Shown: one piece after another, positions 50,105 through 62,110 of the stretch
Numbering within the stretch: position 1 is the stretch's first letter
Layout of the letters: each line of letters starts with the position of its first letter
Made by a program: the position numbers and the translations under genes
Assembly: GCA_033026295.1 (NCBI GenBank)
Contig: CM065180.1
Coordinates: forward strand, 23,007,523 to 23,071,522
Length of the DNA stretch: 64,000 nt
Source of the DNA: Channa striata
Lineage: Eukaryota; Chordata; Actinopteri; Anabantiformes; Channidae
Reading direction: 5' to 3'
Notes under the pieces: model-generated
Told to the model about the DNA's origin: nothing
Databases searched by the model: none
What the model saw: the letters and a program-made list of their open reading frames with translations, nothing else

Positions 50105-50155
<51 letters not shown>
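49922..50155. repeat. Cluster of TG and CA microsatellites of opposite orientation
   Basis: TG at 49922-49969, CA at 50014-50039 and CA at 50106-50155. The spacers share gtgatgtgagttcacctgac and gaaatgagttcacctgac, so the cluster grew partly by local duplication. TG facing CA gives inverted-repeat potential. Confidence 0.85.
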
Positions 50156-50157
<2 letters not shown>

Positions 50158-51312
50158 GATGTGACAAGCTGCTATAGGTGTATTTCATAGGAAACATTTT
50201 CCCCTTTTTGTTCCGTCTGCCTCTGTCCTGCTCTGTTTATCTTTTAGTTGACGTTCCTACAATTTCAACTACATATTTATTTGTATTATTTTCTGATGCT
50301 TGACGCCACCCGAGTGACAATTACAGCACAGTGTTACACTCCTGCCGTTTTTATATGATCTTTTTTTTAAATCAGTAGCTCATTTCAAAGAAGACGATTT
50401 CCAGTAACACGTAATAATGCAGCGAGATGAATCTGATACGTTTGAGATTCATCATATTTCTCTAATTTAATGCACCTCGAACAACATTGTGTCTAAAGTC
50501 TAACTGCAAACCCGATGTGGATTAACGTTGCGTTAGACATAAGTTGCAACATGTGAACACAACAGTCGACAGTTTTTTTGTCCTTTTTTCCTCCAGGGTT
50601 GACGTCCTTTAAATGACCAAACTGCCCGTGGAGCTCGTTCGCTGTTTTAAGCCCTTTATTGATCGCAACCAGCTGCCTGTGATTGTTTCATTCAGTCAGT
50701 GTTTGAGTTCAGAGATTGTTCATATATTAGCATTGCATTTAGTCACAAGGTAAAAAACTAAAATGAAAACATGCACATGTGCACAAAATTATTTCTGTAC
50801 AAGAAGAAAAACATAAAAGTGAAAACCGTGACCACCGTAGCAGCCCGGTACTGAGCCTTTAACAGATTTGGTTCCTCACTACAATCACCGTTCACACTTA
50901 CAGTTCGGTTGCACAGGAAGCTGCATGTCCCGCCCTCCACCATTTCTCAAAGTGCCCAAGGTCGCGTCAGTGACGGCACACGCTCCGCACCTGTGCCACT
51001 GGCCATATGGGCTGCGATGCTTTGCCTAAACTGATTTTCCCTCCGCCCGGTTTTAAAATCCTCCCCTGCTGTTCTGTTAAATGTCAGTCTGCGAGCGACG
51101 ACGATAGCGTTCGTCTGTTTACACAAACGCTGCTTTTCTGGCGGTTTGCTGGCAGATGATGAGTTTGTGTAATGTCAAGGGTGTTTGAAAAGATAAATGC
51201 TTAAGGAAACAAAGTGACACGCAATAAAAACTGTCACGTCAGGGAAATTGAATCATTGACCAGGAAACGTTTTGCCTTCAGCGAGTCTCTACTTCCTGTC
51301 TCACCTCCACAG

Positions 51313-51427
51313 GTACCTGATGAATGTGACGTTTGAGGGGCGTAATCTGTCGTTCAGCGAGGACGGATACCAGATGCATCCCAAGCTGGTCATCATTCTG
51401 CTCAACAAGGAGAGACAGTGGGAGAGG
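51313..51427 (+). CDS. grin2b: grin2b coding exon 5: end of ATD and linker to ligand-binding domain
   Basis: 115 bases, as in mammalian GRIN2 genes. It reads YLMNVTFEGRNLSFSEDGYQ, then HPKLVIILLNKERQWER, and ends in phase 0 at agg|gtgagg. The acceptor is acctccacag at 51312. It encodes the end of the ATD and the start of the ATD-LBD linker. A (TG)11 run begins 14 bases inside the following intron (51442-51464). Confidence 0.96.
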
Positions 51428-53506
51428 GTGAGGCTGCGCTCTGTGTGTGTGTGTGTGTGTGTGTTTATGCCGGTGGTTCGAACCTTCATAAAACTGTCCT
51501 GCTTCCCGTCGAACCCCGTCTGCCCCCTGCTGTTAACACTGAGTCCTGGCTGCAAGCTGCAAATGCAGGACCTGACTGCTGCTTAAACGTCTGTGCGTCT
51601 CTTATCATCTGATTTCCTCTTTTGAGGCATTTTACGCCTCGAGCTTCACGCTGATTAGATGGTATCGACCTGCTGAAGGTGCCTTTGAGCAACGTGGACT
51701 CCACAGGGCTGATGTGCTGTGGAACAGTGCAGCTGTATCGGAGTATTCATTACCTACCGGATGCAGTATTTTTATGAAACCATTATTTTCTACCAGCACT
51801 TGTTTCCTCCCACCTGTACGGAAGCCGTTTGCTGCCCCTGGGATCAAAAAGAAACCGAAATCTGAAATCTTAAACTGAGACACTTTCTGGCGCGCTACCT
51901 TCAGTTTAATTTGGCCGTGGTCAGGACACGTGGTCACGTAACGTAACGGCTTCGCAGCTCCTTTTTTTAAAGGGATTTAAAAAGGAAGAGGAGACTGGAC
52001 GTGAAACGTTAATGGGCTAAAACACTCGGGTCAGGGGAAGGATTTTTAAGAAGGCGTTTGATTACAGTCACCTTTGGTGGGCAGCCTGTGTTTAAGAACA
52101 ATGTTTTAGTAACTCAGAAATAATAAAAAGTTATGACTTTATAGCCCAAGATAATGAGATACTCAAAATGCGTATTTATGGGAGCCCATAACTTCCTGTT
52201 GGTTTAATATTAAGATAGTAAGTGAATATTTTGAGATTTGGGATTTGCTCTTTGATTATGTCAGTGTCAGAAATGGCTGTGCTGTGAACACACTTACAAT
52301 AAGGTTTTAATAAAAAACAAAAGCCAACTCGTCATGTGTTACCGTGGGAAATAACGAACGCAAAATTTTATTCTCAGCTAAAAAGTAAAATATGGATGCG
52401 ATGCTGCACCGCAGGCTTTTTATCGGACGAGTTAAAACCACATTTACATCTGTTACACACAATAAAATGAATGTAGATAAAAACTTCATTTAACTAAATG
52501 AAATGATCCTCATTGTGTTGATGGCTCGTCCTGTAACGTGCATTTGCTTTGGTGCAAAATATGATTTGGTGCAAAACTGTTTCCCTCTGAGGTGATTTGT
52601 TGGGCGCAAGAATTAGAATTAGAAAGGGATTTCGTCTGTGTGTCACTGAAAACTTTATCAATCAAGTGGTTAGAGACAGTGGACGAACAAACAACCGCAC
52701 AAATACATAATTCAGTGTAGTAAATCACTTTTTTCCACATGTACCGGCCATAAAAACGCACGAAGCCAAAACACAGTAAAAAGTTTCCGTTGCCTCTGAA
52801 CCGTGACTGTAACTTGTCGTTCATGCAGATCGTTAAAGCCTGTAGTCAAAGGCCACACAGTTCCACACGGTGGCGGCTTCAGTAAAAAAACGAAAGTTTT
52901 CGAATAAAAGCAGGAAGTAAACGTGTTGATACTGTGTGTGTGTGTGTGTGTGTGTGTGATTGATTGTTACACACAACGCACAGGACGTTCCCACTTTTGC
53001 ACTGACAAATGTTAAAGCTGCTTCTGCGTAACTTAAAGGCTCAAAGCTAAACCTCAGTCGTCTGCTTCCTCAGAACAAATGGAAAAGCACGTTCAGCGTC
53101 TCGACTCCGTCGTTTGAGAGGCCGAGAATCCCGAGTCACACCCTAAACGAGTGTGATGCACCTGTGAAGTCCCCGTTTGTCTCTTTCCGCTGCCTCTCTA
53201 ATCTCTATTCCGTCCTCTGATCACAGAACAAGGTGAACGTCTCCCCTTGCAGCCTGTCCCTCCCCCCGGTCCTCGCGCTCCCGCGCTCATGTTTAATGCT
53301 CGGCTTGACTTCCAGCTGAAGCTTCTCCTGGATCCTAATGAAATCCACCGTGGTTTCTCGGCACGTTTGATGGTGTGAGGACCCATTTCAAACCTTCTTT
53401 CTGTCCGTTTCAATCATTTAGTCCCTCACTCTGTGCAGACACTGTCTTGTCCAGTCCTGGCAGCCTGGCCAAGTTTGTCCTCCCTGGAGTGAGTGTGTGT
53501 GAGTGT

Positions 53507-53570
<64 letters not shown>

Positions 53571-54372
53571 ATTTACATATTTAACAAGTGTGAAAGCCCG
53601 TCTTTACACTCTGGCACCGCCGCAGCTCCCCGTCCTCCCGTCTCTGCCATTGTACTGTGTCCAATTAGCTGATGGTCCGTCTCCATTTCCGCCCACATCT
53701 TTCCAGGCCCTTGTGCAGAAAAGGGCACGGGCGGAATCTCCAGGTACGGTTTCGTGTGACCGTCATCAGGGGGAAATTGACTAATTGATGATGCTTGTTG
53801 AGTGGAGTAGAGCCACGAGGGCTGGAGGGCCCTCCAGACGTACAGCTGGACACTCCTCTGCAGAAGAGCAGCGTTTTGCATGTGAATAAGCTCCGTCTCC
53901 GACTCCGTCCTTCTCTCTCACACACTCACTTGACTCTTTTACTCCATCTCTGGTTTAATCCTCCTCAGCGCTTCTCTCCTTTTCTTCACTTACTCTCTCC
54001 ATCCACTTCTCCGTCTCGCTCGTTCTCTCCCCGCCCCTTTCCTCTCGATCTGAATTCTGCTCTTTCCCCCGTTTCAGCGTCGTCCTTCACGGTCACCTTG
54101 CTCTCGTTCTCTACTCGGGATCCCAGTCCTCTCCCCCCCCCCCCGTGTAATTATTGACAGATGGATAAACCAAGAAAACAGACAGGGTTTTTCAGAACAG
54201 CCGTAGCGACCCTTCTTTGCTTTTTGTCCCGGCAAACAGCTGCGTGCAGTGATTCCAGCGTGGAATTTTTGAATCTGATCCCTGTGCACGATTGATTTCA
54301 TCCGTGCATGTAAACGTGCAGCCATTCAGTTCCGGGAAACATTCCGTTTTTTGTCGTTGTGTGTCTCTGCAG
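51428..54372 (+). other. grin2b intron 5 (2.9 kb)
   Basis: GT-AG ends (gtgagg and ctctgcag). It contains (TG)n tracts at 51442-51464, 52935-52958 and 53491-53567 and a pyrimidine-rich block at about 53900-54150. Nothing else was recognised. Confidence 0.85.
53491..53567. repeat. (TG)n microsatellite with GAG interruptions
   Basis: About 77 bases; the 5' part has tgtgtgtgag units, the rest is pure TG. Confidence 0.97.
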
Positions 54373-54581
54373 GTGGGTAAGTGGGAGAACGGTTCGCTGT
54401 CCATGAAGTACCACGTGTGGCCTCGCCATGAACTGTACGGGGGGGCTGCATCCAGGGAGGATGACCACCTGTCCATCGTGACGCTGGAGGAGGCGCCATT
54501 CGTCATGGTGGAAGACGTGGATCCTCTTAGCGGGACCTGCATGAGGAACACAGTACCGTGTCGGAAACAGATCAAATCAGT
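54373..54581 (+). CDS. grin2b: grin2b coding exon 6: S1 segment of the glutamate-binding domain
   Basis: 209 bases, starting VGKWENGSLSMKYHVWPR. The DDHLSIVTLEEAPFVMVEDV block opens the S1 lobe; its histidine and the Glu/Asp pair lie in the glutamate pocket region of the family. It ends at PCRKQIKS plus two bases of a split Val codon, with donor gt|gtgagt at 54581/54582. Relative to human GluN2B the text is closer to GluN2A at WENGSLS and VEDVDP, but PLSGTCMRNTVPC is GluN2B-like. The next exon starts in the matching phase. Confidence 0.94.
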
Positions 54582-54896
54582 GTGAGTCTCAAAGCGCAGA
54601 GACACCGAATCGGCGTTGAGTCCATCTGCTGCCGTGGCGACCGACTACACAACTGACTAAAGTAGAAAAGGGAAAAAAGTAGAACAAGAGAAACTGGCAA
54701 GTGAATAATTTCGCTTGCGTCTGATGTTAATTTCCCATGGCAGCTTCACGGAGCGAGAGGTAGATTCAGTTCGCACTTCATCAGTGCGAGAGTGACAGAG
54801 CCAGATCCACCAAATCACAATTACAATTAGCAGTTGAGTCAGGAGGACGCGTTTGATGAAATAATGATCTGTTGGTGTGTGTGTGTGTGTGTGCAG
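54582..54896 (+). other. grin2b intron 6 (315 bases)
   Basis: GT-AG ends (gtgagt and gtgcag). The 3' splice site is preceded by (TG)n instead of a normal pyrimidine tract. Confidence 0.92.
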
Positions 54897-55068
54897 CAAT
54901 CAGACAAAGGAGTCAGGGATCTACATCAAACGCTGCTGTAAAGGCTTCTGCATCGACATCCTGAAGAAAATCGCCAAGTCGGTCAAGTTCACCTACGACC
55001 TTTACCTGGTCACGAACGGCAAGCACGGCAAAAAGATCAATGGGACCTGGAACGGCATGGTCGGAGAG
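54897..55068 (+). CDS. grin2b: grin2b coding exon 7: S1 segment
   Basis: 172 bases, opening with the last base of the split codon, then NQTKESGIYIKRCCKGFCID and KFTYDLYLVTNGKHGKK, ending NGMVGE at gag|gtgagg. Adjacent cysteines CCKGFC are the conserved S1 disulfide partners. The 3' splice site is embedded in a (TG)n tract (54875-54893, then cag) instead of a normal pyrimidine tract, and another (TG)n tract starts 16 bases into the next intron (55085-55102). Confidence 0.96.
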
Positions 55069-55244
55069 GTGAGGAGGCCACTCTTGTGTGTGTGTGTGTG
55101 TGCGCGTGTCGGCAGCCCGCCCCTTCACTTCCTGCGTGTACGCGCCCGGGCTGCGGTTCACTACAAGACCTCAGCAAAGTGGCCACTTCTGTAAATGTTC
55201 TGTCAGTGGAAAGCTGCGAGATTTCACAGGTCAACAAATAAAGC

Positions 55245-55286
<42 letters not shown>

Positions 55287-55449
55287 TCGTCGTGGTCACG
55301 CACGTGTAAATTATACAACAATCTCTTGTGTAATTTGTGCAAATGAAGATCGCACCTAATTCTCACTTTGCAGAATCATCTCATAATTATTGATGCTACC
55401 GCTGTTTGAAAGGTGGTATTTTTAAGGTGTCGTTTGGCCGACGCAGTGG

Positions 55450-55626
<177 letters not shown>

Positions 55627-57319
55627 TCTGTTTGAGGTCAGAGCAGATGATGAAAATGTAAATGTGTTTTGTCTGGAAATAAGAAGAATGAAAAGAAAGT
55701 TACTTTGAAGCGACGTATTTTCCCCTTTATCCCGCTGGACAGAAGATGCAGCGTTACTGTTTTTATTTTTAATACATTTTTATCCGTTTCACTTATTGAA
55801 AATGAAATGAATCGCACCTGCACGAAGCTGCCGCTGGCTGATGCCGATGTAAATATGACACTTTCTGAAATAAATCCCTGCGTTTGACTCACACAGATGC
55901 AACAGAGTGTCTCTGATGGAAAAACGTTGCCGGTCCCAAACCCGGATACAGGAGGAGGGCCGGGATTTGGTGTTACTCCTTTTGTCTCCCCTCGCTCCTA
56001 CAGTGTCTATTACAGTAACATGGTGCAAAGGAGGCGATGACGTCATGTAGCGTCTTTTAGGGCAGCTACTTTCCTTACTGAGGAACTGGCAACACTGACT
56101 AAAACCATTACAGCTAAAGTGCACAAGCGCGTTTTTACTTTTCGTCCACGGTCGTCGTCACGTGGACACGAGCGTGTTTGCACAGAATCTTCCCTTAAAG
56201 AGGCCACAACACGCACATTTTCATGCTCAGAATTATATTCTGGGACTCTACGGTAACAATGGTGGATCATTTTCTCCGCTCTCTTTAAGGCCCCGTCACT
56301 TGAGTCCTCTCTGTTCCGATCGGCCGGCTCGTGGACAGAAAAGCCGTCATTAAAACTGTGAGGTGGTCGCTCAACGAATGTTTAACAAAAAGCCCAATCG
56401 GTCGTCTTGTCAGGCAGAAAACGTCATAAACATGTCAGATCTGAGGTGAGACGTGGATCTTCTTGCCCGTCCGTCCCTCTGCTCAACCTCAGCCAGGCCG
56501 TTCACAGTTCAGTCGGCTGCAACAATTCACTTTGAGCTTCAAGGCTCGTCTAATCGGCAGCGGTCCCGCGGTAACGCTGCTGTCACTTCCCATACTTCAG
56601 CTGTCTGACTTTGGCTGCTCCTTAATGAAGGTAATGGCGAACAGATCGATGGAAGCCCGAGGGTCACAGGTCGAAGACACGCTCCGTCCCTCTGTGTGTG
56701 TGCGGGCGCTGAAGTTTGAATAACCTTCACGAGTCGCAGTTACGCGTCACCTCCTCCCCGCCGCGCTCGAACTTTCCCCGTTGGATTTACATTAAAGCGA
56801 CTCGTTTCATCGATTACATAAAGCCATTTAAGTCGTCCTGCCAATCAGCCGGCGTCTTTAGTGGGCAGCGAGCCGTAACCGTGGTCATCGGCAATAAACG
56901 CTAAAAGCGCCGTCTCCTCCTCACCTCCACACACTCATTAGGACGAGGAGGAGGACGCCGTTCGTCCTCCTTTGTTCTCACACATGTGCATGAATGATGG
57001 GCGGTTCGGGAGAAGACGTGGACACAGACAGGATGCGTATTTGTCTCCCACACACACTTAACATCCGCTGGTGGCTGACAAAACCGACCGGTGTCCTTCA
57101 CAGACACCGTCACACAATTCGCCACAGCTCGGAAAGACAAAAGATCAAAACAAAACCTCAGCGGACGATAGAGGAGGACGTCCACATTCTGTCCTAAGTC
57201 CATTCTGGCTCTCAGAGTCACATTTCATGGGCTGCATTGACGTGTGCTGGTGCTGCGAATTCTCCTAATCTAAAATATTACAGGCAATACGCTTAATTAC
57301 ATGAGTGTGGCTTTGCTAG

Positions 57320-57357
57320 CACACAAACACACACACACACACACAGACACACACACA

Positions 57358-57446
<89 letters not shown>

Positions 57447-57682
57447 ACAAAGACACACACACACACACACACAGACACACACACAGACACACACACACAC
57501 ACACAGACACACACACACACACACACACACAGACACACACACACACACACACAGACACACAAAGACACACACACAGACACACACACAGACACACACACAG
57601 ACACACACACACACACAGACACACACACACACACACAGACACACACACAGACACACACACAGACACACACACAGACACACAA
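57320..57682. repeat. Compound CA / CACAGA array (363 bases)
   Basis: Runs of CA are interrupted by regularly repeated acacagacac units (higher-order units of 12-20 bases), with agacacacaaagacac appearing twice. This shows duplication of interrupted blocks as well as slippage. Confidence 0.97.
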
Positions 57683-57836
57683 ACTGAGATCCTCGCTCGC
57701 TCATTCTCAATAACACCCACATGGGTCACTTTCATAACACGGAGAGAACAAGTCGTAGGAGGAAGATGGAGAGAGCGAATGGAGAGCGAGAGGAAGTGAG
57801 TACACTGCTGGATGGACTTGTTCTCGTCCCCGGGGA

Positions 57837-57837
<1 letters not shown>

Positions 57838-57874
<37 letters not shown>
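57838..57874. repeat. (CA)n microsatellite
   Basis: About 18 CA units in intron 7. Confidence 0.96.
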
Positions 57875-57875
<1 letters not shown>

Positions 57876-58810
57876 TTATATGCAGAGAGAACAAACAAAT
57901 TGAAGAATGACACTTTGAAAAGTGCAGATAATGTGCAGAGTCGATGTGTAATAATGCGGCTGCCTGTAAAGGTCCACTTCACAGGTGGAGAACAAAGCTT
58001 TTCCCCGTCTCTTTCTCTTCATGACTCACTCGTGGACACACACACTCGCACACTCCCTTCACTCGGGAGCTCGGACTCACACCTTATTACCTCGGAGAGA
58101 CAGTCTCGTCCCATTTTACCCCGCCGCTGTCGGGCTCCACTGTTTTACCTGCGCACAGGAAGTGAGGGATGCAGGCAGGTAGTGGAGGGAGCGGCGCCGG
58201 CTATTTCAAGCCGCCGTGACCCACTGTGGTAACCCACTTTCTTCCTCTCTCTTTGTGTCTTTCTCCCACTTTCTGTCCCCTGGCGCGTGTCACGAGTGTC
58301 CCCTCCCCGTCGCTACCTGCTGCCCTCCATCTTTGTCTCCAGCGTCTCTGTTCTCGCGTTTTGTTTTTTCATAGATTCTCCCTCCGCTTTCTCAGCCCAT
58401 CTGCTGCTATGTCAGATTTGATTTGCTGCACTTGCTGAAAACCCCTGTGACAGCTAACAAAGACTGTGCTGCGGGTTTCATAAAGCCGGGCCAGCGCCGC
58501 AAAATGTCTTAGCGATGAGTCTGGACGCCCCTGAAAACATTTATCAGCTCATCCGGTAAAATAAGAACAAAAGCGCGGGACGTTACAAAGAAACTATTTT
58601 CAGCAGCGTTGTCCCTCAAAAGATCCTGGACGGACCCGGTTCTGAAAGACTCGCTGCACAGTTCCCTTCCGATGAACTAATGGCTGTGATCTGCTATTTT
58701 TACACTGGTTTGTTGTTTTTATCCGTCAAATGCTATTTTTTCCCTCTGTGCTTCTGTAGTTGCTGGTTGACGGATGAGTGATGGATTCTCTTCTCGCTCC
58801 TCTCACCTAG

Positions 58811-58963
58811 GTGGTGTTAAAAAACGCCCACATGGCCGTCGGCTCCTTGACCATCAACGAGGAGCGGTCGGAGGTGATCGACTTCTCCGTCCCCTTCATC
58901 GAGACGGGCATCAGCGTCATGGTGTCTCGTAGCAACGGCACCGTTTCCCCCTCTGCCTTTTAG
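58811..58963 (+). CDS. grin2b: grin2b coding exon 8: end of S1 and pre-M1 linker, with a 1-base deficit and in-frame TAG
   Basis: The exon reads VVLKNAHMAVGSLTINEERS, then a short VIDFSVPFIETGISVMV block, then SRSNGTVSPSAF. SLTINEERS includes the arginine that binds the glutamate alpha-carboxylate. The acceptor is ctcacctag at 58810 and the donor is tag|gtgagg. As written the exon is 153 bases and its last codon is TAG. The following exons need 154 bases here: the family codes SAF then Leu, then a Glu codon split g|ag. One T is missing from the run in gccttttag (58955-58963). Exons 9-12 are otherwise intact, which makes a sequencing or assembly indel the simplest explanation; a true null allele cannot be excluded from this sequence. 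Confidence 0.92.
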   Translation: MVLKNAHMAVGSLTINEERSEVIDFSVPFIETGISVMVSRSNGTVSPSAF

Positions 58964-59746
58964 GTGAGGAGCTGCCACAAGCGTGGGGTGGGGGTGGGGG
59001 TGGGGGGCAGCCTCAAGGCCATACGCCATAAAGAGCAAAGCCAACAGGAAGTTTGGTTTGGGAGAAATGTGTTGACACCTGCGGTCAGATACAGAAACCA
59101 GCGCAGATTCACACCCAAAACTGCGTGTTCACAAAAACAAGTGTGCGTGAGAAGCGGGTTTTTGTGCGTCTGGCCCGAGTTGTGATCAGCGGTTTGATCC
59201 ATGTGAAATTACTTCCCTTTTCGATTCGTGTATGTAAAGTCATTGTTCCGACTCCAACATACAAACCACCAGTCAGAGGTCAAAGGTCATGTGGGTGGAG
59301 CTCCATCCATCCACCGCGAAGGTTTCTGTACGGAGCCGTAGGTTATGTCACACGGGGTTTGTCGGCTTCCTTTTGCCAAAGAGCTTCAGTGGAGACAGGA
59401 AGTGAAAAACAGCAGGTTTTAATGCAGGATAATGTGGCTAATATGTTGATGTATTCGCTCTCTCTCGCTCCCTGCCTCTTTGCCCTCCTCGGTTTCCCAC
59501 TCCTACTCTGTTTCTCTGACTCTTCCTTCCTCTCCTCAATCTGGCGCACCACATTTGCATATTTCTCTCTCTCTCTCGCTTCATTTTCTCTCCTCTGTCT
59601 CTGCCACCCTCGGCCCTTTTTTTCCCCTTGTTTCCTCCCTCTGTCCTCCTGATGTCTCTCGTCTCATTTTCTCTTCCATCCGTCTTTCCCTCATCTCTGT
59701 CCATCCCCACCCTCTCCCCCCTCGACCCCCCCTCGACCCCCCACAG
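58964..59746 (+). other. grin2b intron 8 (0.8 kb)
   Basis: GT-AG ends (gtgagg and ccccacag). A G-rich run (about 58983-59008) lies just after the donor, and a long pyrimidine-rich stretch (59455-59745) leads to the acceptor. Confidence 0.88.
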
Positions 59747-59872
59747 AGCCCTTCAGTGCGGATGTGTGGGTGATGATGTTCGTGATGCTGCTGCTGGTGT
59801 CAGCAGTGGCTGTGTTTATATTCGAGTACTTCAGCCCCGTGGGCTACAACCGCTGTCTGGCTGACGGCAAAG
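59747..59872 (+). CDS. grin2b: grin2b coding exon 9: pre-M1 and first transmembrane helix
   Basis: 126 bases, the usual length of this exon. After two bases of the split Glu codon it reads PFSADVWVMMFVMLLLVSAV, then the rest of M1 and EYFSPVGYNRCLADGK, ending with one base of the next Glu codon at aaag|gtgaga. M1 is the hydrophobic stretch from VWVMM to about FIFEY. The acceptor is ccccacag at 59746, after a C-rich tract. CA-rich sequence follows within 40 bases downstream (59909-59932). Confidence 0.96.
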
Positions 59873-61689
59873 GTGAGAGGCCTCACGCACGCACATAGGC
59901 ACGCACGCACACACACACACACACACACACACTGCAGATGCTCTTTCATCGATGTGAACAAACGCTTTTTTTTCCAGTGCACTTGAATTTAATTTTGCAG
60001 CAAAATTACACCTTTGCAACATGTGCTCCATGTAATATTTAGTTGTGGAAACAAAGTTCTTCATCTAAAGATTCCGCACACATTTGGAAGATTTTAGTAT
60101 GTCGAAGCGTATCATGCAGGGGCGCAGTCAAACGCTGAACTTGCCTGGCAGCAGGAGATCCTCACCTCCAAAGGGTTTGTGTGAGGTTCACCTTTCTAAC
60201 CCGTCGGAGATTGTTTATTATTTCTGATTATTTTTGGTGTCTTCCTGTTTGTTTGAATATTGTATAAACCCAAATCTCGAGGAGCTGAGCTGTTTATTCT
60301 CTTGCTAGTTGAATTCTGTGTTGTCAGCAACAAGTATTTTAAATATTAAATCAAATTCCCGTTTTGCAGTAAATGTTCATAACCTATGTGTTACTGTAAA
60401 GTGATGACTGAGCATCACTGGAGAAGACGAACAGGAGCCGGTGAAGTCGACGAATCACACGTTTAAATCAAAGCACATGAGTCAATCTAATGCAAACGGG
60501 GGGAAACTTTGTGGAAATGCTTCAGCCCGGGAGCCACCGCGGATCACCGCAGCTTTTTCCACCGATGGTCACGAGTATGTTTCCGTTTGAAGAGAACCTG
60601 GACTGAGTCTGATTTATTAAAGACCAAAGTCGGTAAATAACAAAAGTAACAAAAACAATTAAATTGATGGAGGTGGAAGAAGGTGGAGATGAACTGGCAG
60701 CAGGAAGCAACACAACTACTGTTCAGAAAACCTCACAAGATGGCGCCCGCAACCCCCACAACTTCACGCCTCGTGACATCGGCTTCTCACTCCACATCTG
60801 CATGTTGCGCAGCGCTCAGCTGGTTTTTGACGAGCAGCGCTGGCGTTTCAGCGGGTCCGAGGCGTCCAACAGTGACCGGAATGATGCTGCGTGCGACCGC
60901 TCGTCAACGCCGGAAGAGGATGACGACGTCAAAGAGCTGCTGCAGTGTGCAGAGAAGATGGCGGCGGGCGATTCCGGTCCTCCGCAGGAAGAGCGTCGGA
61001 TGAGTAATGCTCCAACTAGTAATTTGCTGCAAACAAACAAGCACAAGTGCAGAAGCAGCGCGGGTTAATGCGACGTGTGTGTTCACGGCTCCGGATCGTC
61101 GTCTCTCTGCGCGCACAGTCCGCCTCCGCACACACTGTAGACCAGCCGTCCTCTCTGACCCAGTGACTTCATTCCCCTCCTCCTCCTCCTCCTCCTCCTC
61201 CTCCACTCTGCTCTTTTTTTCATCGTGTACAGGTGTGTCTCTCTGCTTCATTTGCATTCATTTCCATTTTTCCCCAGATCCCGCGTCAGCTCTGACAGCA
61301 AGAGGCTACTTCTGTGTCAGATCTCCTCTGCCAAAAAGATACGAAAATCAATTTCTTCCCACCGCTCGCTCTCTGATGGGGCTATAAATAGACCCTCACT
61401 ATCTTTTTTGTGCTCCTCTCTCCCTTCATCACGTTTTGGAGACGATGAACTCCTCCCTAATGCGCTGCTCCTCTCTGGGCGCCTCCTTGTTTCTTCTGCT
61501 TGTGGCGACGTGGGCGCTCGGTACCAGGAAGAGGTCGAGTTTGGGCTCGACGCGCAATCGGATCAATGGCTCGACTTCAGCTTTGCACAAACCTTCATTC
61601 AACCAACTTCCCTGCAAACTTCAGAACGGACAATTTTTGGCACTTTGTCTGTGAACAAAAGCCTCGCACAACAGAACACACCCCCACAC

Positions 61690-61785
61690 TTCCACACACA
61701 CACTCACACACACTCACACACACTCACACACACACACACTCACACACACACACACTCACACACACACACTCACACATACCCACAC
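61690..61785. repeat. CA-rich array with CACT units
   Basis: acacacactcacacacac units are repeated about eight times, a compound CA/CT minisatellite in intron 9. Confidence 0.9.
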
Positions 61786-61892
61786 AGACTTTATGAACCA
61801 ACTGCTAATCACAGCAGAGCGGCTGCAAAGAACCGAACCAAAGATCCAAACGAATGTGGAAAAATGGATTAATTTCATTCTGATGTGATTTA

Positions 61893-62110
61893 TACACTCA
61901 GTGGCCACTTTATTAGGGACACCTCTACAATCTAATGGAACCCAACGCAGCAGCTGTCAGGTGATAATTCTACCACGTGTTTATGATTGAGGTCATGAGC
62001 AGTGGGGTGCATTATTTGAGGCGGGGGTTCCTCGTGCATTACACATGGTGGCCAAAACATTACAACCACCTCATTTCGACTAAAATGGTTTGAAAAATCT
62101 CTGCAGTAGC
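61893..62110. mobile_element. Non-autonomous repeat with 'cagtggccactttatta' end
   Basis: It begins cactcagtggccacttta, ttagggacacctctacaatc and taatgg, then gtgataattctaccacg and ends about atggtggccaaaacattac. The start is a terminal sequence I recall from a common fish DNA-type repeat. Note that ggccac near the start is mirrored as gtggcc near the end, as expected of inverted termini. It sits 90 bases upstream of exon 10. Confidence 0.5.

Larger units (their letters stand above)
41863..51312 (+). other. grin2b intron 4 (9.4 kb)
   Basis: GT-AG ends (gtgaga and ctccacag). It holds (TG)n at 43044-43075, a LINE 3'-end relic (43416-43522), a 'gacgcttttatgcaaagcg' repeat (44935-45010), a degenerate coding-like tandem repeat (46186-46345), a teleost interspersed repeat (47058-47345), (CA)n at 48376-48407, a conserved-looking AT-rich block (47960-48110), X-box-like motifs (49157-49170, 49205-49218, 49856-49869) and a cluster of (TG)/(CA) tracts at 49922-50155. 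The 178-codon minus-strand open frame at 45391-45927 matches nothing I know and could be chance. Confidence 0.8.

Noticed and set aside
57293..57894. Several long Cys-Val / Thr-His open frames
   Set aside because: These are translations of the CA/CACAGA array in all phases and are not coding.
61225..61872. 215-codon + strand open frame upstream of exon 10
   Set aside because: It runs through a CA-array (His-Thr repeats) and has no similarity to grin2b, which resumes only at 62203.
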